Part shown: positions 17,322-25,562 of the stretch, in pieces
Numbering within the stretch: the stretch's first letter is position 1
How the letters are laid out: each line of letters starts with the position of its first letter
Assembly: GCF_013778455.1 (NCBI RefSeq)
Contig: NZ_JACEHE010000029.1
Coordinates: 27,276-91,275, forward strand
Direction: 5' to 3'
DNA from: Streptomyces himalayensis subsp. himalayensis
GTDB lineage: Bacteria; Actinomycetota; Actinomycetes; Streptomycetales; Streptomycetaceae
DNA length: 64,000 nucleotides
The notes under the pieces: generated by a model
Database searches by the model: none
What the model was told of the DNA's origin: nothing
What the model saw: the letters and a program-made list of their open reading frames with translations, nothing else
Translations under genes and position numbers: made by a program

Positions 17322-20069
17322 GTGACGGGAGCAGACGAATCGCTGTCCCGTAGCGGTCTGCGCGGCCGCGAGGTCGAGCTCCAAGAGCTGCAGGCGCTGA
17401 TCGTCTCTGTGGGCCGGACCGGAAGCGGCGGCTTGGCCCTGATCCGGGGGGAACCGGGCATCGGCAAAACCACGCTGCTCGCCGAGGCCGTCACCCGGGC
17501 CGGGGCCCAGGGATTCTCGGTCGGCCTCGGAAAGGCCGATGAGCTGCATCACATCGTGCCGCTCTCGTCGTTGGCGGCCTGCGTCCTGCACGGCGATCAG
17601 CCGCTGCTGTCCGGCGACGCCTTCGTCGATCTTGCGCGCAGTCACGATCAGCGGATCTGGCTGGTGGAGCGCCTGGCGGAGGCGATCGAAGCCAGAGCCG
17701 GCAGTGGGCCGGTGCTGATCGCCCTGGACGACGTGCAGTGGGCCGACCCGCTGAGTCGGTTCGCCCTGAAGCAGCTTCCGGCACGCTTGCGGACCTCGCC
17801 GGTTCTGTGGTTGCTGACCGGGCGGCTGGAGCCCGCTGGTCCAGCGGAAGAGGTCGTCGCAGCCGCGACGGGCAGACTCCCGACGGTTACTGTGCCGCTG
17901 GGGCCCCTGTCCGGCGCGGCCATCGGTCAACTGGCCGGCGACACACTGGGTGCCGCCGTAGACGAGCGGGTCCGGGACTTGCTCGACGGAGCCGGCGGGA
18001 ACCCGTTCCTGGCAGTCGAGATGCTCGCGGGACTGCGGCCCGGCGAGGCCTCGGATGAGCTTGTGCCCCCAGGGCTGGTGGTGGGTGTGCGCGGCAGACT
18101 CGGGTCCCTGCAGCCGAGCACCCTACGCTTCCTTCAGATGGGAGCGGTGTTTGGACGGACGTTCGGCTTCGACGCCGCCGCCGCGCTCTACGGCCAACCG
18201 TCCGCCACGTTGATCGCGGCGCTCGAGGAGGCGGTGCGCGCCGGACTCCTGGACGACAACGGCGATCATCTGGTCTTCCGGCATGATCTGCTGCGCCAGG
18301 CGGTCTACGTCGACATCCCGCCGTCAGCCCGGAAGGCTCTGCACCGACAGGCTGCGGGCCACCTTGTCTCCGCGGGCCACCAGCCGATCGACGCGGTGCC
18401 CCACATCCTCAAGGGAGCCCTGCCCGGAGACGGGGAAGCGGTGGCGCTGCTGCAGCAAGCCGCTGACGACGTACTGCCGGTCACACCCGGCCTCGCGGCC
18501 GACCTGATGACGCGCGCCCTGGACATGGTGCCATCCGCGCGGCCGTTGAGGTTCGCAGTGGGTGAGCAGGCGATCGTCTGCCTGACACGCGCCGGCAGGA
18601 ATCGAGAGGCACTGTCGACCGGCGACCTGCTACTGACCCGCCGACCACCACTGGAGGTGTTCAGCCGGCTGCAGGCTGCCCTCGGCGGGACGCTGTGGAA
18701 CATGGATCTCGCCGACGAGTTGCGCCGCCGGGCCGAATCGGCCCTCGCAGTCGGGGGTGCCGCCCCGGAGGTCGCGGCGAGGCTGTCCGCCCTGCGCGCG
18801 CTGGCCTTGTCCCGGGACCATGATCTTGTCGCGGCGCGTGAGGCCGGCGAGACCGCGCTGCGTGCCGCCACCGAGATCGGTGACCGCGAGGCGCACGTCC
18901 TGGCCTTGTCCGGGCTCGGCGAGATCGCGCTCAACGCGGGTGAGAACGCCGTCGCACTGGAGCGCTTCGCCGCGCTCAGCGCCGTCGACTCTGCTTTCCT
19001 TCCCGAAGAGATCGTGGCGCACCTGCACGTGGACGATTTCGAGTCCGGCGAACGACTGCTCCTGCAGGCGGCGGACAATGCCGGACCGACGCGTCAGGCA
19101 ATGATGCTGTGGGCACAGGGCCAGCACGATCTAGGGCTCGGCCGACTCGACGACGCCGACGCCGACTTCGTGACGATGGAGCGCCTGGAGGACGACGTAC
19201 AGGTACCCGTCCAGCAGGTGAACGCTCGCGTGATCCGCTCCCGGATCGCCCTTCTGCGCGGCGACCGGGAAGCGGCGCGGCAGCACCTGGCCGCAGCGCA
19301 GGAAAGACTGGCGGTCAAACCGAACCCGGGCAACACGGCCGCGGTGCGCTTCCTGGAAGCGGTCCAGGCAGCGGCCGACGGGGACTTCGGGCTTGCCATC
19401 GACAAGATTCGGCAGGTGCAGAAGGCAGGCCGCTTCATGCGCTGGCGGCTGTTGCGCAACTGGGTCGATTCCGCGATACGCATGGCTCTGCAAGGTGCGG
19501 ACCATGAGCTCGCCGAGGACCTGGCCGCACAGGCCGAAGCCCACGCCGAACGCAATCCGGCCGTGCCCACCGCCACGGGCATCGCGGCGCAGGCCCTCGG
19601 GCTGGTGAACAACGATCTCGCCATGCTGGAACGTTCCGTGGCACTGCTCAAGGCAAGTCCTCGCCCGCTGGTGCGGGCCGCCGCCTACGCCGATCTCGGA
19701 CGGGCGCTCCGGGCAGCAGGCCGGGAACCTGAGGCGGTGGCCGCCCTGAGTCGCGCCCATGGCACGTTCGCCGAGACAGGGGCCCACGCCGCAGCGGCAC
19801 GCGTACAGAACGATCTGGACGGTGCGGGGGCCGGCAGCCGCAGGGCGGCAGCCATGCAGCGCCCCGTCCAGGGATGGGGGGCCCTCACGGCCTCGGAGAA
19901 GAAAGTCGCGCGCCTCATCGCCGCGGGCCACACCAACCGGTCGGCCGCCGACCTGCTCATCGTCTCCCCGCACACGGTCAACACTCACCTGACCTCCGCC
20001 TTCCGCAAGCTGTCGGTCAACTCCAGGGTTCAGCTGGCGAACCTGGTCATGGCCTTGTCCGACAACTGA
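17322..20069 (+). CDS. LAL-type LuxR-family transcriptional regulator
   Basis: A protein of 915 residues. The N-terminal AAA/STAND ATPase domain has GREVELQELQ, Walker A GEPGIGKT at 43-50 and Walker B VLIALDDVQWADP near residues 128-140. A helical repeat region of about 550 residues follows (MalT-like). The last 63 residues are a LuxR helix-turn-helix (LTASEKKVARLIAAGHTNRS, then SPHTVNTHLTSAFRKLSV). LAL proteins bind ATP and an inducer, oligomerise and activate transcription. GTG 17322 follows GAGGGGC. The small hydrolase at 20175 begins 105 bp downstream and is the most likely local target. The inducer is unknown. Confidence 0.88.
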   Translation: MTGADESLSRSGLRGREVELQELQALIVSVGRTGSGGLALIRGEPGIGKTTLLAEAVTRAGAQGFSVGLGKADELHHIVPLSSLAACVLHGDQPLLSGDAFVDLARSHDQRIWLVERLAEAIEARAGSGPVLIALDDVQWADPLSRFALKQLPARLRTSPVLWLLTGRLEPAGPAEEVVAAATGRLPTVTVPLGPLSGAAIGQLAGDTLGAAVDERVRDLLDGAGGNPFLAVEMLAGLRPGEASDELVPPGLVVGVRGRLGSLQPSTLRFLQMGAVFGRTFGFDAAAALYGQPSATLIAALEEAVRAGLLDDNGDHLVFRHDLLRQAVYVDIPPSARKALHRQAAGHLVSAGHQPIDAVPHILKGALPGDGEAVALLQQAADDVLPVTPGLAADLMTRALDMVPSARPLRFAVGEQAIVCLTRAGRNREALSTGDLLLTRRPPLEVFSRLQAALGGTLWNMDLADELRRRAESALAVGGAAPEVAARLSALRALALSRDHDLVAAREAGETALRAATEIGDREAHVLALSGLGEIALNAGENAVALERFAALSAVDSAFLPEEIVAHLHVDDFESGERLLLQAADNAGPTRQAMMLWAQGQHDLGLGRLDDADADFVTMERLEDDVQVPVQQVNARVIRSRIALLRGDREAARQHLAAAQERLAVKPNPGNTAAVRFLEAVQAAADGDFGLAIDKIRQVQKAGRFMRWRLLRNWVDSAIRMALQGADHELAEDLAAQAEAHAERNPAVPTATGIAAQALGLVNNDLAMLERSVALLKASPRPLVRAAAYADLGRALRAAGREPEAVAALSRAHGTFAETGAHAAAARVQNDLDGAGAGSRRAAAMQRPVQGWGALTASEKKVARLIAAGHTNRSAADLLIVSPHTVNTHLTSAFRKLSVNSRVQLANLVMALSDN

Positions 20070-20174
20070 GCGGACCTATGGGCGCGTTCGCGCCTATTAG
20101 TACGTTCACGCGATGCCCCGCCACATCCGAACGCGCTTGGCTGAGGAACCCAAGATCAGCCGGAGGTCACCGAC

Positions 20175-20942
20175 ATGCATGAACCCACCGCCGTGCCGCC
20201 GACCATCGTGCTTGTGCACGGGGCGTTCACCGATGCCTCATCCTGGGCGAGGGTCATCAGCCTCCTTCAGGCCGCCGGATTGAACGTGCGCGCCCCCGCG
20301 AACCCGCTGCGCGGCCTGGCGCAGGACGCCGCCTACATCAGGAGCGTGGTGTGCGACATCGATGCCCCCGTTGTGCTGGTCGGCCACGGCTACGGTGGCG
20401 CGGTGATCACCCACGCCGCCACCGACGCCGCCAACGTCATGGCGCTGTGCTACGTCGCGGCGTTCGGCCTCGACACCTGCGAATGCGTCCTGGACATCAC
20501 AAGCCGCTTCGCCCCGATGCCGTTCGCCGATGCGACCCGTACCGCCGACCTCCCCGCCCAGTTACCCGGCGGCCCGGGAACCGAGCTGTACATCCGCAAG
20601 GAACGCTTCCAGCAGGTGTACGCCGCCGACCTGCCGCCCCGCACCGGCGATGTGCTGTCCGTCTCGCAACGCCCGATCGCCCGGAGAGCGCTGACCGGGA
20701 GATCGGGCCCGCCGGCATGGGCGTCCAAGCCGTCCTGGTACGCCATCGCGACCGCCGACCATGTGCTCAACCCCACCGCTCAGCGCTTCATGGCACAGCG
20801 CATGGCGGCCACCGAATACTTGCTGGACGGTTCACACGCCGTCGTGCTGTCACAGCCGGGGGCCGTGGTGGCGATGATCCGGGAAGCCGCCGAACAGCGC
20901 ACTGGCCGCGGCGACGGCAACGGGCTTCGGCGCACCTTCTGA
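20175..20942 (+). CDS. Alpha/beta hydrolase homologue lacking the nucleophile serine
   Basis: A protein of 255 residues of the same family as 9026, 10057 and 32334 (IVLVHGAFTDASSWARV, APANPLRGLAQDAAYIRSV). The nucleophile elbow reads VGHGYGG: codon 72 is GGC (Gly) where the paralogues have TCC (Ser). The acid (TADHVLNP) and histidine (GSHAVVLS) positions are kept. It is probably not a conventional serine hydrolase and may be a binding or regulatory homologue. Codon 130 is TTA (20562-20564), so translation should need the bldA tRNA. ATG 20175 follows CGGAGG. It lies just downstream of the LAL regulator. Confidence 0.82.
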   Translation: MHEPTAVPPTIVLVHGAFTDASSWARVISLLQAAGLNVRAPANPLRGLAQDAAYIRSVVCDIDAPVVLVGHGYGGAVITHAATDAANVMALCYVAAFGLDTCECVLDITSRFAPMPFADATRTADLPAQLPGGPGTELYIRKERFQQVYAADLPPRTGDVLSVSQRPIARRALTGRSGPPAWASKPSWYAIATADHVLNPTAQRFMAQRMAATEYLLDGSHAVVLSQPGAVVAMIREAAEQRTGRGDGNGLRRTF

Positions 20943-21175
20943 GCAGGTGACGGCCGGTTCTCCGAATGCTCAACACCAGTGGCTACCAGGTCCGATTGCA
21001 TCCGTTCTGAATTGGAAGACGCCGGTATGGCTGCCTCATTGGCGCCCTCCGGGACGCCCGGCCCTTTCGCCCGCAGCCTTACCATGATCAAGTCGCCACG
21101 GAAGGTCTTGGATTCCGACTTCACCTTCCCACGCCGACGCTCCGGACACAGACGTCACTCGGTAAAGGCATCATC

Positions 21176-22432
21176 ATGATCTCACCAGCCAGACCGCCCG
21201 CGCGGCGGACAGCCACCTTCTTGAGGACCGGGACCGTCGCCCTGGTACTGGCTGCCACCGGGTGCGGTGGCGAAACCGGCGCTGGACGAGCCGAAGGCAA
21301 GGTCAGCTCCATCACCGCACTCGACTACTACACCGACGAACCTGAACACACCCAATGGGGCGAACTGCTCACCGCCTGCGGCAAGAAGGCCGGCGTAACG
21401 GTCAAGCACACAAGCGTTCCGGGGGCGTCACTCATGCCCACGGTCCTTCGGCGAGCGTCGTCGCGGACCCTTCCCGATCTGTTGATGCTGGACAACCCCG
21501 ACATGCAGCAGATCGCACAGTCCGGCGCGCTGACTCCGCTGGACCAGTACGGCATCGACTCCAGCGGCTTCGCCAAGGGCATCCTGTCGGCGGGCACCTA
21601 CAAGGGAGAGGTGTACGGACTGGCGCCGAATGTCAGCACGATCGCCCTCTTCTACAACAAGGACATGCTCTCCGAGGCCGGTGTCGCCGTGCCGAGGACC
21701 TGGGACGAGCTGAAGGCCGCGGCGGCCAAGCTGACCCGCCAGGGGCGCTACGGCATGGCCGTCGACGCAAACCCCACTTTTGAGGGCACCTGGCAGTTCC
21801 TGCCCTTCCTGTGGTCCAACGGCGGGAACGAGAAGCAGTTGGACACCCCGCAGGCCGCGCAGGCACTCCAGCTGTGGGTCGACCTGGTGAAGAGCGGATC
21901 CATGTCGAAGTCGGTGCTGAACTGGACGCAGGCCGACGTACACGATCAGTTCGTCGCCGGCAGGACAGCCATGATGATCAACGGCCCCTGGCGGATACCC
22001 GCCATGAACAAAGCCGAGAACCTGCATTGGGGAGTCGCCCCCATCCCCGTCCCACAGAGGGGACAGACCCCTGTCACGCCGCTCGGCGGCGAGGTGTGGA
22101 CGGTCCCGCAGAGCGCTTCCAAGGCCAGGCAGGACAAGGCCGCCCAGGTGCTCGCCTGCCTGAACGACTCCACCAACATGCTCACCCTGGCCAAGCAGCG
22201 CTTCACCGTGCCCTCCCGCTCAACGGTGGCCTCCCAGTACGCCGAGCAGGTCCCATCGATGGCTGCCTTCGTCAAGAGCGTTGAAGCGGCCCGGGCCCGT
22301 ACCGGCGAACTCGGCGTCAAGTGGCCCAAAGCAGCAACCGGGATATACACCGCGATCCAGTCCGCGCTCACGGGCGAGCAGACACCGGAGGAAGCACTCA
22401 AGCGCGCGCAGGAGATCGCGACCAGCCCTTGA
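21176..22432 (+). CDS. Sugar ABC transporter substrate-binding lipoprotein (orphan)
   Basis: A protein of 418 residues of the extracellular solute-binding family 1. A basic N-region, a hydrophobic helix and the lipobox LAATGC (Cys near residue 30) predict a lipoprotein. Ligand-binding landmarks include PDLLMLDNPDMQQIAQSGAL, NVSTIALFYNKDML and GRTAMMINGPWRIP. It would present a sugar or oligosaccharide to an importer, but no permease or ATPase genes follow. The ATG at 21176 has only a weak GTAAAGG upstream. It either shares permeases elsewhere or is the survivor of a deleted operon. Confidence 0.85.
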   Translation: MISPARPPARRTATFLRTGTVALVLAATGCGGETGAGRAEGKVSSITALDYYTDEPEHTQWGELLTACGKKAGVTVKHTSVPGASLMPTVLRRASSRTLPDLLMLDNPDMQQIAQSGALTPLDQYGIDSSGFAKGILSAGTYKGEVYGLAPNVSTIALFYNKDMLSEAGVAVPRTWDELKAAAAKLTRQGRYGMAVDANPTFEGTWQFLPFLWSNGGNEKQLDTPQAAQALQLWVDLVKSGSMSKSVLNWTQADVHDQFVAGRTAMMINGPWRIPAMNKAENLHWGVAPIPVPQRGQTPVTPLGGEVWTVPQSASKARQDKAAQVLACLNDSTNMLTLAKQRFTVPSRSTVASQYAEQVPSMAAFVKSVEAARARTGELGVKWPKAATGIYTAIQSALTGEQTPEEALKRAQEIATSP

Positions 22433-22697
22433 CCTGTCCCCGGCCCGCCGGATCAGCATCGGGCAGGAAGACGGCACGATGAGCTTCCAGCAGTACACGA
22501 CACGACGTTCAACACCGGTGCCGCGCCGTTCGTGGGCTCCGCGAGTACTCAAAGGTCCCTGTCGTGGGATCTGTTCTTCCAGCTCGACACGTTCCCCATC
22601 TCAGTCCTGCACCCCGATCTAGCGGATTCACGCGATGTGTTGACCCAGGACCGCTGGCACGGTGTTCGGAAAGCACACCGAGTGAAGGGCGGAGAAC
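22433..22697. other. Possible truncated permease start and AraC leader
   Basis: An ATG near 22480 begins MSFQQYTTRRSTPVPRRSW behind CAGGAAG, in the place and with the basic, Pro-rich character of an ABC permease N-terminus, but the frame then loses any hydrophobic character. This may be the stump of a deleted permease gene (weak inference). The last 80 bases serve the AraC gene at 22698. Confidence 0.25.
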
Positions 22698-23723
22698 ATG
22701 TCCCCGGATTCCTCGAGGCCGGAGCCCGGACAGCTCCCGGGCACCCTCTACACCACCGAATCGCTGCCCGTCCACCACAGACGGGCGCACTGGCGCGAAG
22801 CACTGTCCCGGACGTTCGGTGCCGTGAACATGACTGTGCCCGAAGAGGTGTACTCGGGCACGATCCGTACGACGCCGCTCGGCCGGCTCCAGGCCGTCAC
22901 CGTGGAGGGCGACTGTCTTTCCGCCCTGCGAACTCGTCGACTCGTCGCACAGAGCAACGCAGACGAGTACGTGGTCGTCAAACTGTTGGACAGAGGAGCC
23001 GCCCGGCTGGAGCAGGACGGCCGCGAAGCGCTCCTTGGGCCGGGGGACATCTTCATCTACGACTTGGCGCGCCCCGTCCGGCTGAACCTTTCCCAGTCGT
23101 TTCGGACGAAGTCCCTCCGCGTGCCGAGAGATGTTCTGGGCCTGAGCGAGTCCGACGTGGTTCACGTCACGGCCTCCCCGCTCGGCCGCGACACACCCGT
23201 GGGTGGGCTGCTGTCGCCCTTCCTTGCCGGGCTCGTGGACAACGCGGGAACCTACCCGCCACGCACCAGCGAGCTGATGGCCCGGAACGTCGTGGACCTG
23301 CTCGGCGTGATGACCGACGAGCGGCTCGGCCGGACGAGCGCGGACACGCCCGGCGGGAACCGGGCGCTGCTGCTGCGGATCCAGGCGTTCATCGACCGTC
23401 ACCTCGCGGACCCCGGCCTGACACCGCAGGCGATCGCCCGTGCCCACCACATATCCCTGCGCTATCTCCACCAACTGTTCGAGAGCGAAGACGCCACTGT
23501 CGGCCGGTGGATCCAGCGGCGTCGCCTGGAGAAGTGCCGGCGCGAACTCGCGCGCGCGAATGGCCCCACGATCGCCGCGGTGGCGCACCGATGCGGTTTC
23601 ACCAGTGCCGCGCATTTCAGCCGGGTGTTCCGGACCGCCTACGGTATGTCCCCCCGTGAATGGCGCAACACCCAAGACTTGACGTCGTACACCCCGTCAG
23701 CAACTAAGCTCGTCGATGCCTGA
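22698..23723 (+). CDS. AraC-family transcriptional regulator
   Basis: A protein of 341 residues. The N-terminal domain is the AraC-binding-like type (LPVHHRRAHWREALSRTFG, IYDLARPVRLNLSQSF) and the C-terminal 100 residues carry two HTH motifs (ISLRYLHQLFESEDATV, CGFTSAAHFSRVFRTAYG). It is more distant from the two cassette regulators than they are from each other. ATG 22698 follows GGGCGGAG. It has no adjacent hydrolase. The neighbouring gene is an SsgA-like protein 122 bp downstream, so a role in development or in the upstream binding protein is possible but not shown. Confidence 0.87.
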   Translation: MSPDSSRPEPGQLPGTLYTTESLPVHHRRAHWREALSRTFGAVNMTVPEEVYSGTIRTTPLGRLQAVTVEGDCLSALRTRRLVAQSNADEYVVVKLLDRGAARLEQDGREALLGPGDIFIYDLARPVRLNLSQSFRTKSLRVPRDVLGLSESDVVHVTASPLGRDTPVGGLLSPFLAGLVDNAGTYPPRTSELMARNVVDLLGVMTDERLGRTSADTPGGNRALLLRIQAFIDRHLADPGLTPQAIARAHHISLRYLHQLFESEDATVGRWIQRRRLEKCRRELARANGPTIAAVAHRCGFTSAAHFSRVFRTAYGMSPREWRNTQDLTSYTPSATKLVDA

Positions 23724-23845
23724 AACCGGTGCTCAGTTCGTTCTCGGCACACATTCCATGCGTTCCTCGACAAAGTGCAGCCACAGCGGGGTTCTAGGGT
23801 CATTTGAGAGAAAGTCCGCTCTTGCAGCCATTGTTGAGGGATGAA

Positions 23846-24271
23846 ATGATCCAGCCTCTTCCCTCGGTCATGTGCATGGTGACAGTGCACGTCAGCGTCC
23901 CGGACGAGCTGCCGGCCCCGCTGCCCGCGGAGCTGCACTACGACATGACCGACCCCTACGCCGTCCGGCTTTCCATCGGCGCACCCGCGGCCAGACCCGT
24001 GGACTGGGTGTTCGCCCGATCGCTGCTCATGGAGGGCCTGCACCGGCCCACCGGTACCGGGGACGTACTGGTGATTCCCCGGCACCGCTGCCGTCCGAAC
24101 TCGGTGCGCATCGTCCTGAGGTCCGCCGCCGGCGCGGCGCTGGTCGACATCGCGGCGTCCGCGGTCGCCGCGTTCCTGCGGCGGACGGACTCGCTCGTGC
24201 CCCCGGGAGCGGAGAGCCTTCACGTCTACATGGACCGTGCCCTCGCCGAGCTCACAGGCAGGCGGGACTGA
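23846..24271 (+). CDS. SsgA-like sporulation/cell division regulator (SALP)
   Basis: A protein of 141 residues. It matches the SsgA/SsgB family: AELHYDMTDPYAVRLSIG, VDWVFARSLLMEGLHRPTGTG and RRTDSLVPPGAE. These small actinomycete proteins localise at septa and control FtsZ placement, septation or spore-wall assembly. ATG 23846 follows GAGGG with 5-nt spacing; the longer frame from 23804 lacks a site. Streptomyces carry several paralogues; this one lies in an accessory region beside pseudogenes rather than in a conserved division cluster. Confidence 0.85.
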   Translation: MIQPLPSVMCMVTVHVSVPDELPAPLPAELHYDMTDPYAVRLSIGAPAARPVDWVFARSLLMEGLHRPTGTGDVLVIPRHRCRPNSVRIVLRSAAGAALVDIAASAVAAFLRRTDSLVPPGAESLHVYMDRALAELTGRRD

Positions 24272-24403
24272 GACGCACTCGACCGGGCGGAATGCCGGGC
24301 AACCCTACGGCTTGTCACCCGGCGGGGCAGGCCTTGGCGTCGTCGGACGCCGTCGATCCCGTCCCCGGCCGGTCCTCCAGCGAGTGTCGACACCCCGACG
24401 TAC

Positions 24404-24682
24404 ATGGCGCCGTACTGGGCACTGGCCGCCCAGGCGCTGCCGCGCGAGCAGACCGCGGTGGGCCTGGCCGACATCAACTCCATTGCCGCGCTGGGCGGTT
24501 TCTTCAGCCCGTACATCATCGGGGTAGAACGCCACCGACGACGCGTGACCGTCGGCCTGTACTTCCCGATCGCCTGCCTCGTGGTGTGCGCCGTGATGCC
24601 GGCCTTCCTGAAGGTGCCGAGGGATCGGCGGCGCGACGAGGCCACCACCGGCACGAGCGCATGTGCCACGGCGGGGGTCTGA
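24404..24682 (+). pseudogene. MFS transporter C-terminal remnant
   Basis: About 92 codons: YMAPYWALAAQALPREQTAV, then LADINSIAALGGFFSPYIIG and LYFPIACLVVCAVMPAFLKV. These are transmembrane helices 10-12 of a metabolite:proton symporter-type MFS protein. The loop between them (VERHRRRV) is shortened and the first nine helices are absent. No ribosome binding site precedes it. It is an eroded tail. Confidence 0.65.
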
Positions 24683-24778
24683 CCGCCGCACCCGTCGGGC
24701 TGGGTCCGGCACAGGCCCGGCCCGGCCCGATTCGACCTGCCGGCATTCGACCCGACGACATACGACCGAAGGCCCATC

Positions 24779-24898
24779 GTGACCGTGAACAAGGACCTCG
24801 AGGCCCCGATCTTCGACCTGGTCGACTACGGCGTGGTCGGCGACCTCTTCGACGTCGTCCCGCGGCTCACCGAGGAGATCAAGACCCACAAGGGCTGA
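24779..24898 (+). pseudogene. Electron transfer flavoprotein alpha-subunit C-terminal remnant
   Basis: 39 codons reading VNKDLEAPIFDLVDYGVVGD and then LFDVVPRLTEEIKTHKG before a stop. This is the highly conserved end of EtfA (FixB), the FAD-binding C-terminal domain. The rest of the roughly 320-codon gene is missing. An intact etfBA pair elsewhere in the genome would be expected. Confidence 0.8.
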
Positions 24899-24916
24899 AC
24901 CCTCCGGAAACCGGAA

Positions 24917-25087
24917 TACGCCACCGACCCGGCCGTCGGTGACGGGTTCTACACGCTCTTCCTGGCCGACCCGGGCCGGCACACCCTGACCGTCGGCGCA
25001 TCCGGGTACGACACGGTCACCCGCGGAGTCGTGGCGCGGGCCGACCGGGTGATCACGGAGAACGTCAGGCTGAGAGCGGACGGCTGA
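24917..25087 (+). pseudogene. Remnant of carboxypeptidase-regulatory-like beta domain
   Basis: 57 codons in one frame: GFYTLFLADPGRHTLTVGAS, GYDTVTRGVVARADRVI and ENVRLRADG before a stop. The pattern (YTL...PG.HTLTV.A.GY) is that of a carboxypeptidase regulatory-like, transthyretin-type domain at the end of a larger protein. It has no start, so it is a gene tail, 19 bp after the EtfA remnant. Confidence 0.6.
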
Positions 25088-25138
25088 TCCTCGACCCCCT
25101 GATCCGCGCCCGTGTGCCGATCCCGCGCCCGGGCGCAA

Positions 25139-25175
25139 GACGGCGCCGCACCCTTACAAGGGGTGCGGCGCCGTC
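25139..25175. terminator. Perfect 15-bp hairpin terminator
   Basis: GACGGCGCCGCACCC (25139-25153) pairs perfectly with GGGTGCGGCGCCGTC (25161-25175) around a 7-nt loop. It lies between the remnant tail ending at 25087 and a convergent frame ending at 25204, so it could serve both directions. Confidence 0.75.
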
Positions 25176-25203
25176 CGTGCTTGTACGGTGTCGTGCTGTG
25201 CTG

Positions 25204-25458
25204 TCAGTACCTCAGCCGCTGCAACCCGTTCGCCCACGGACTGACGAGGTACACCGTGCGGGTCTCGGGGTCGAGGTGGAGCCCTCGGCGGGAGGTCGAC
25301 TCGAAGTTGGCCCTCGCGGGAAGAAGAACGCGGGGAGGCCCAGCCTCGTCTTCGGGACTGGTGGGGCGTGCGGGTGGCGTGCAGGTTGCGTGATCAATCT
25401 CGCGGGACGTAGTGGCCGGAACAAGACCGCCGGCGCGCGCGTTCGCGCAATTGCCCAC
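25204..25458 (-). CDS. Unrecognised protein tail or small ORF
   Basis: 84 codons. The N-terminal half is of poor quality (PPARPTSPEDEAGPP), but the end, GLHLDPETRTVYLVSPWANG and LQRLRY, has natural protein character, and a perfect terminator follows 29 bp after the stop. I do not recognise a family. The best reading is the 3' end of a lost gene with its terminator still in place. The remaining stretch to 25562 shows no other gene. Confidence 0.3.
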   Translation of the reverse strand: MGNCANARAGGLVPATTSREIDHATCTPPARPTSPEDEAGPPRVLLPARANFESTSRRGLHLDPETRTVYLVSPWANGLQRLRY

Positions 25459-25562
25459 ATGTGCTGAGTCGTCCCAACGGACTTACCAGCGGAACCCGTT
25501 GAGCTTCAGCATCGGTTCGGACCGGCCTCGCCCCGGCCCCGCGCACAGGAGTGTCAGGCCGT

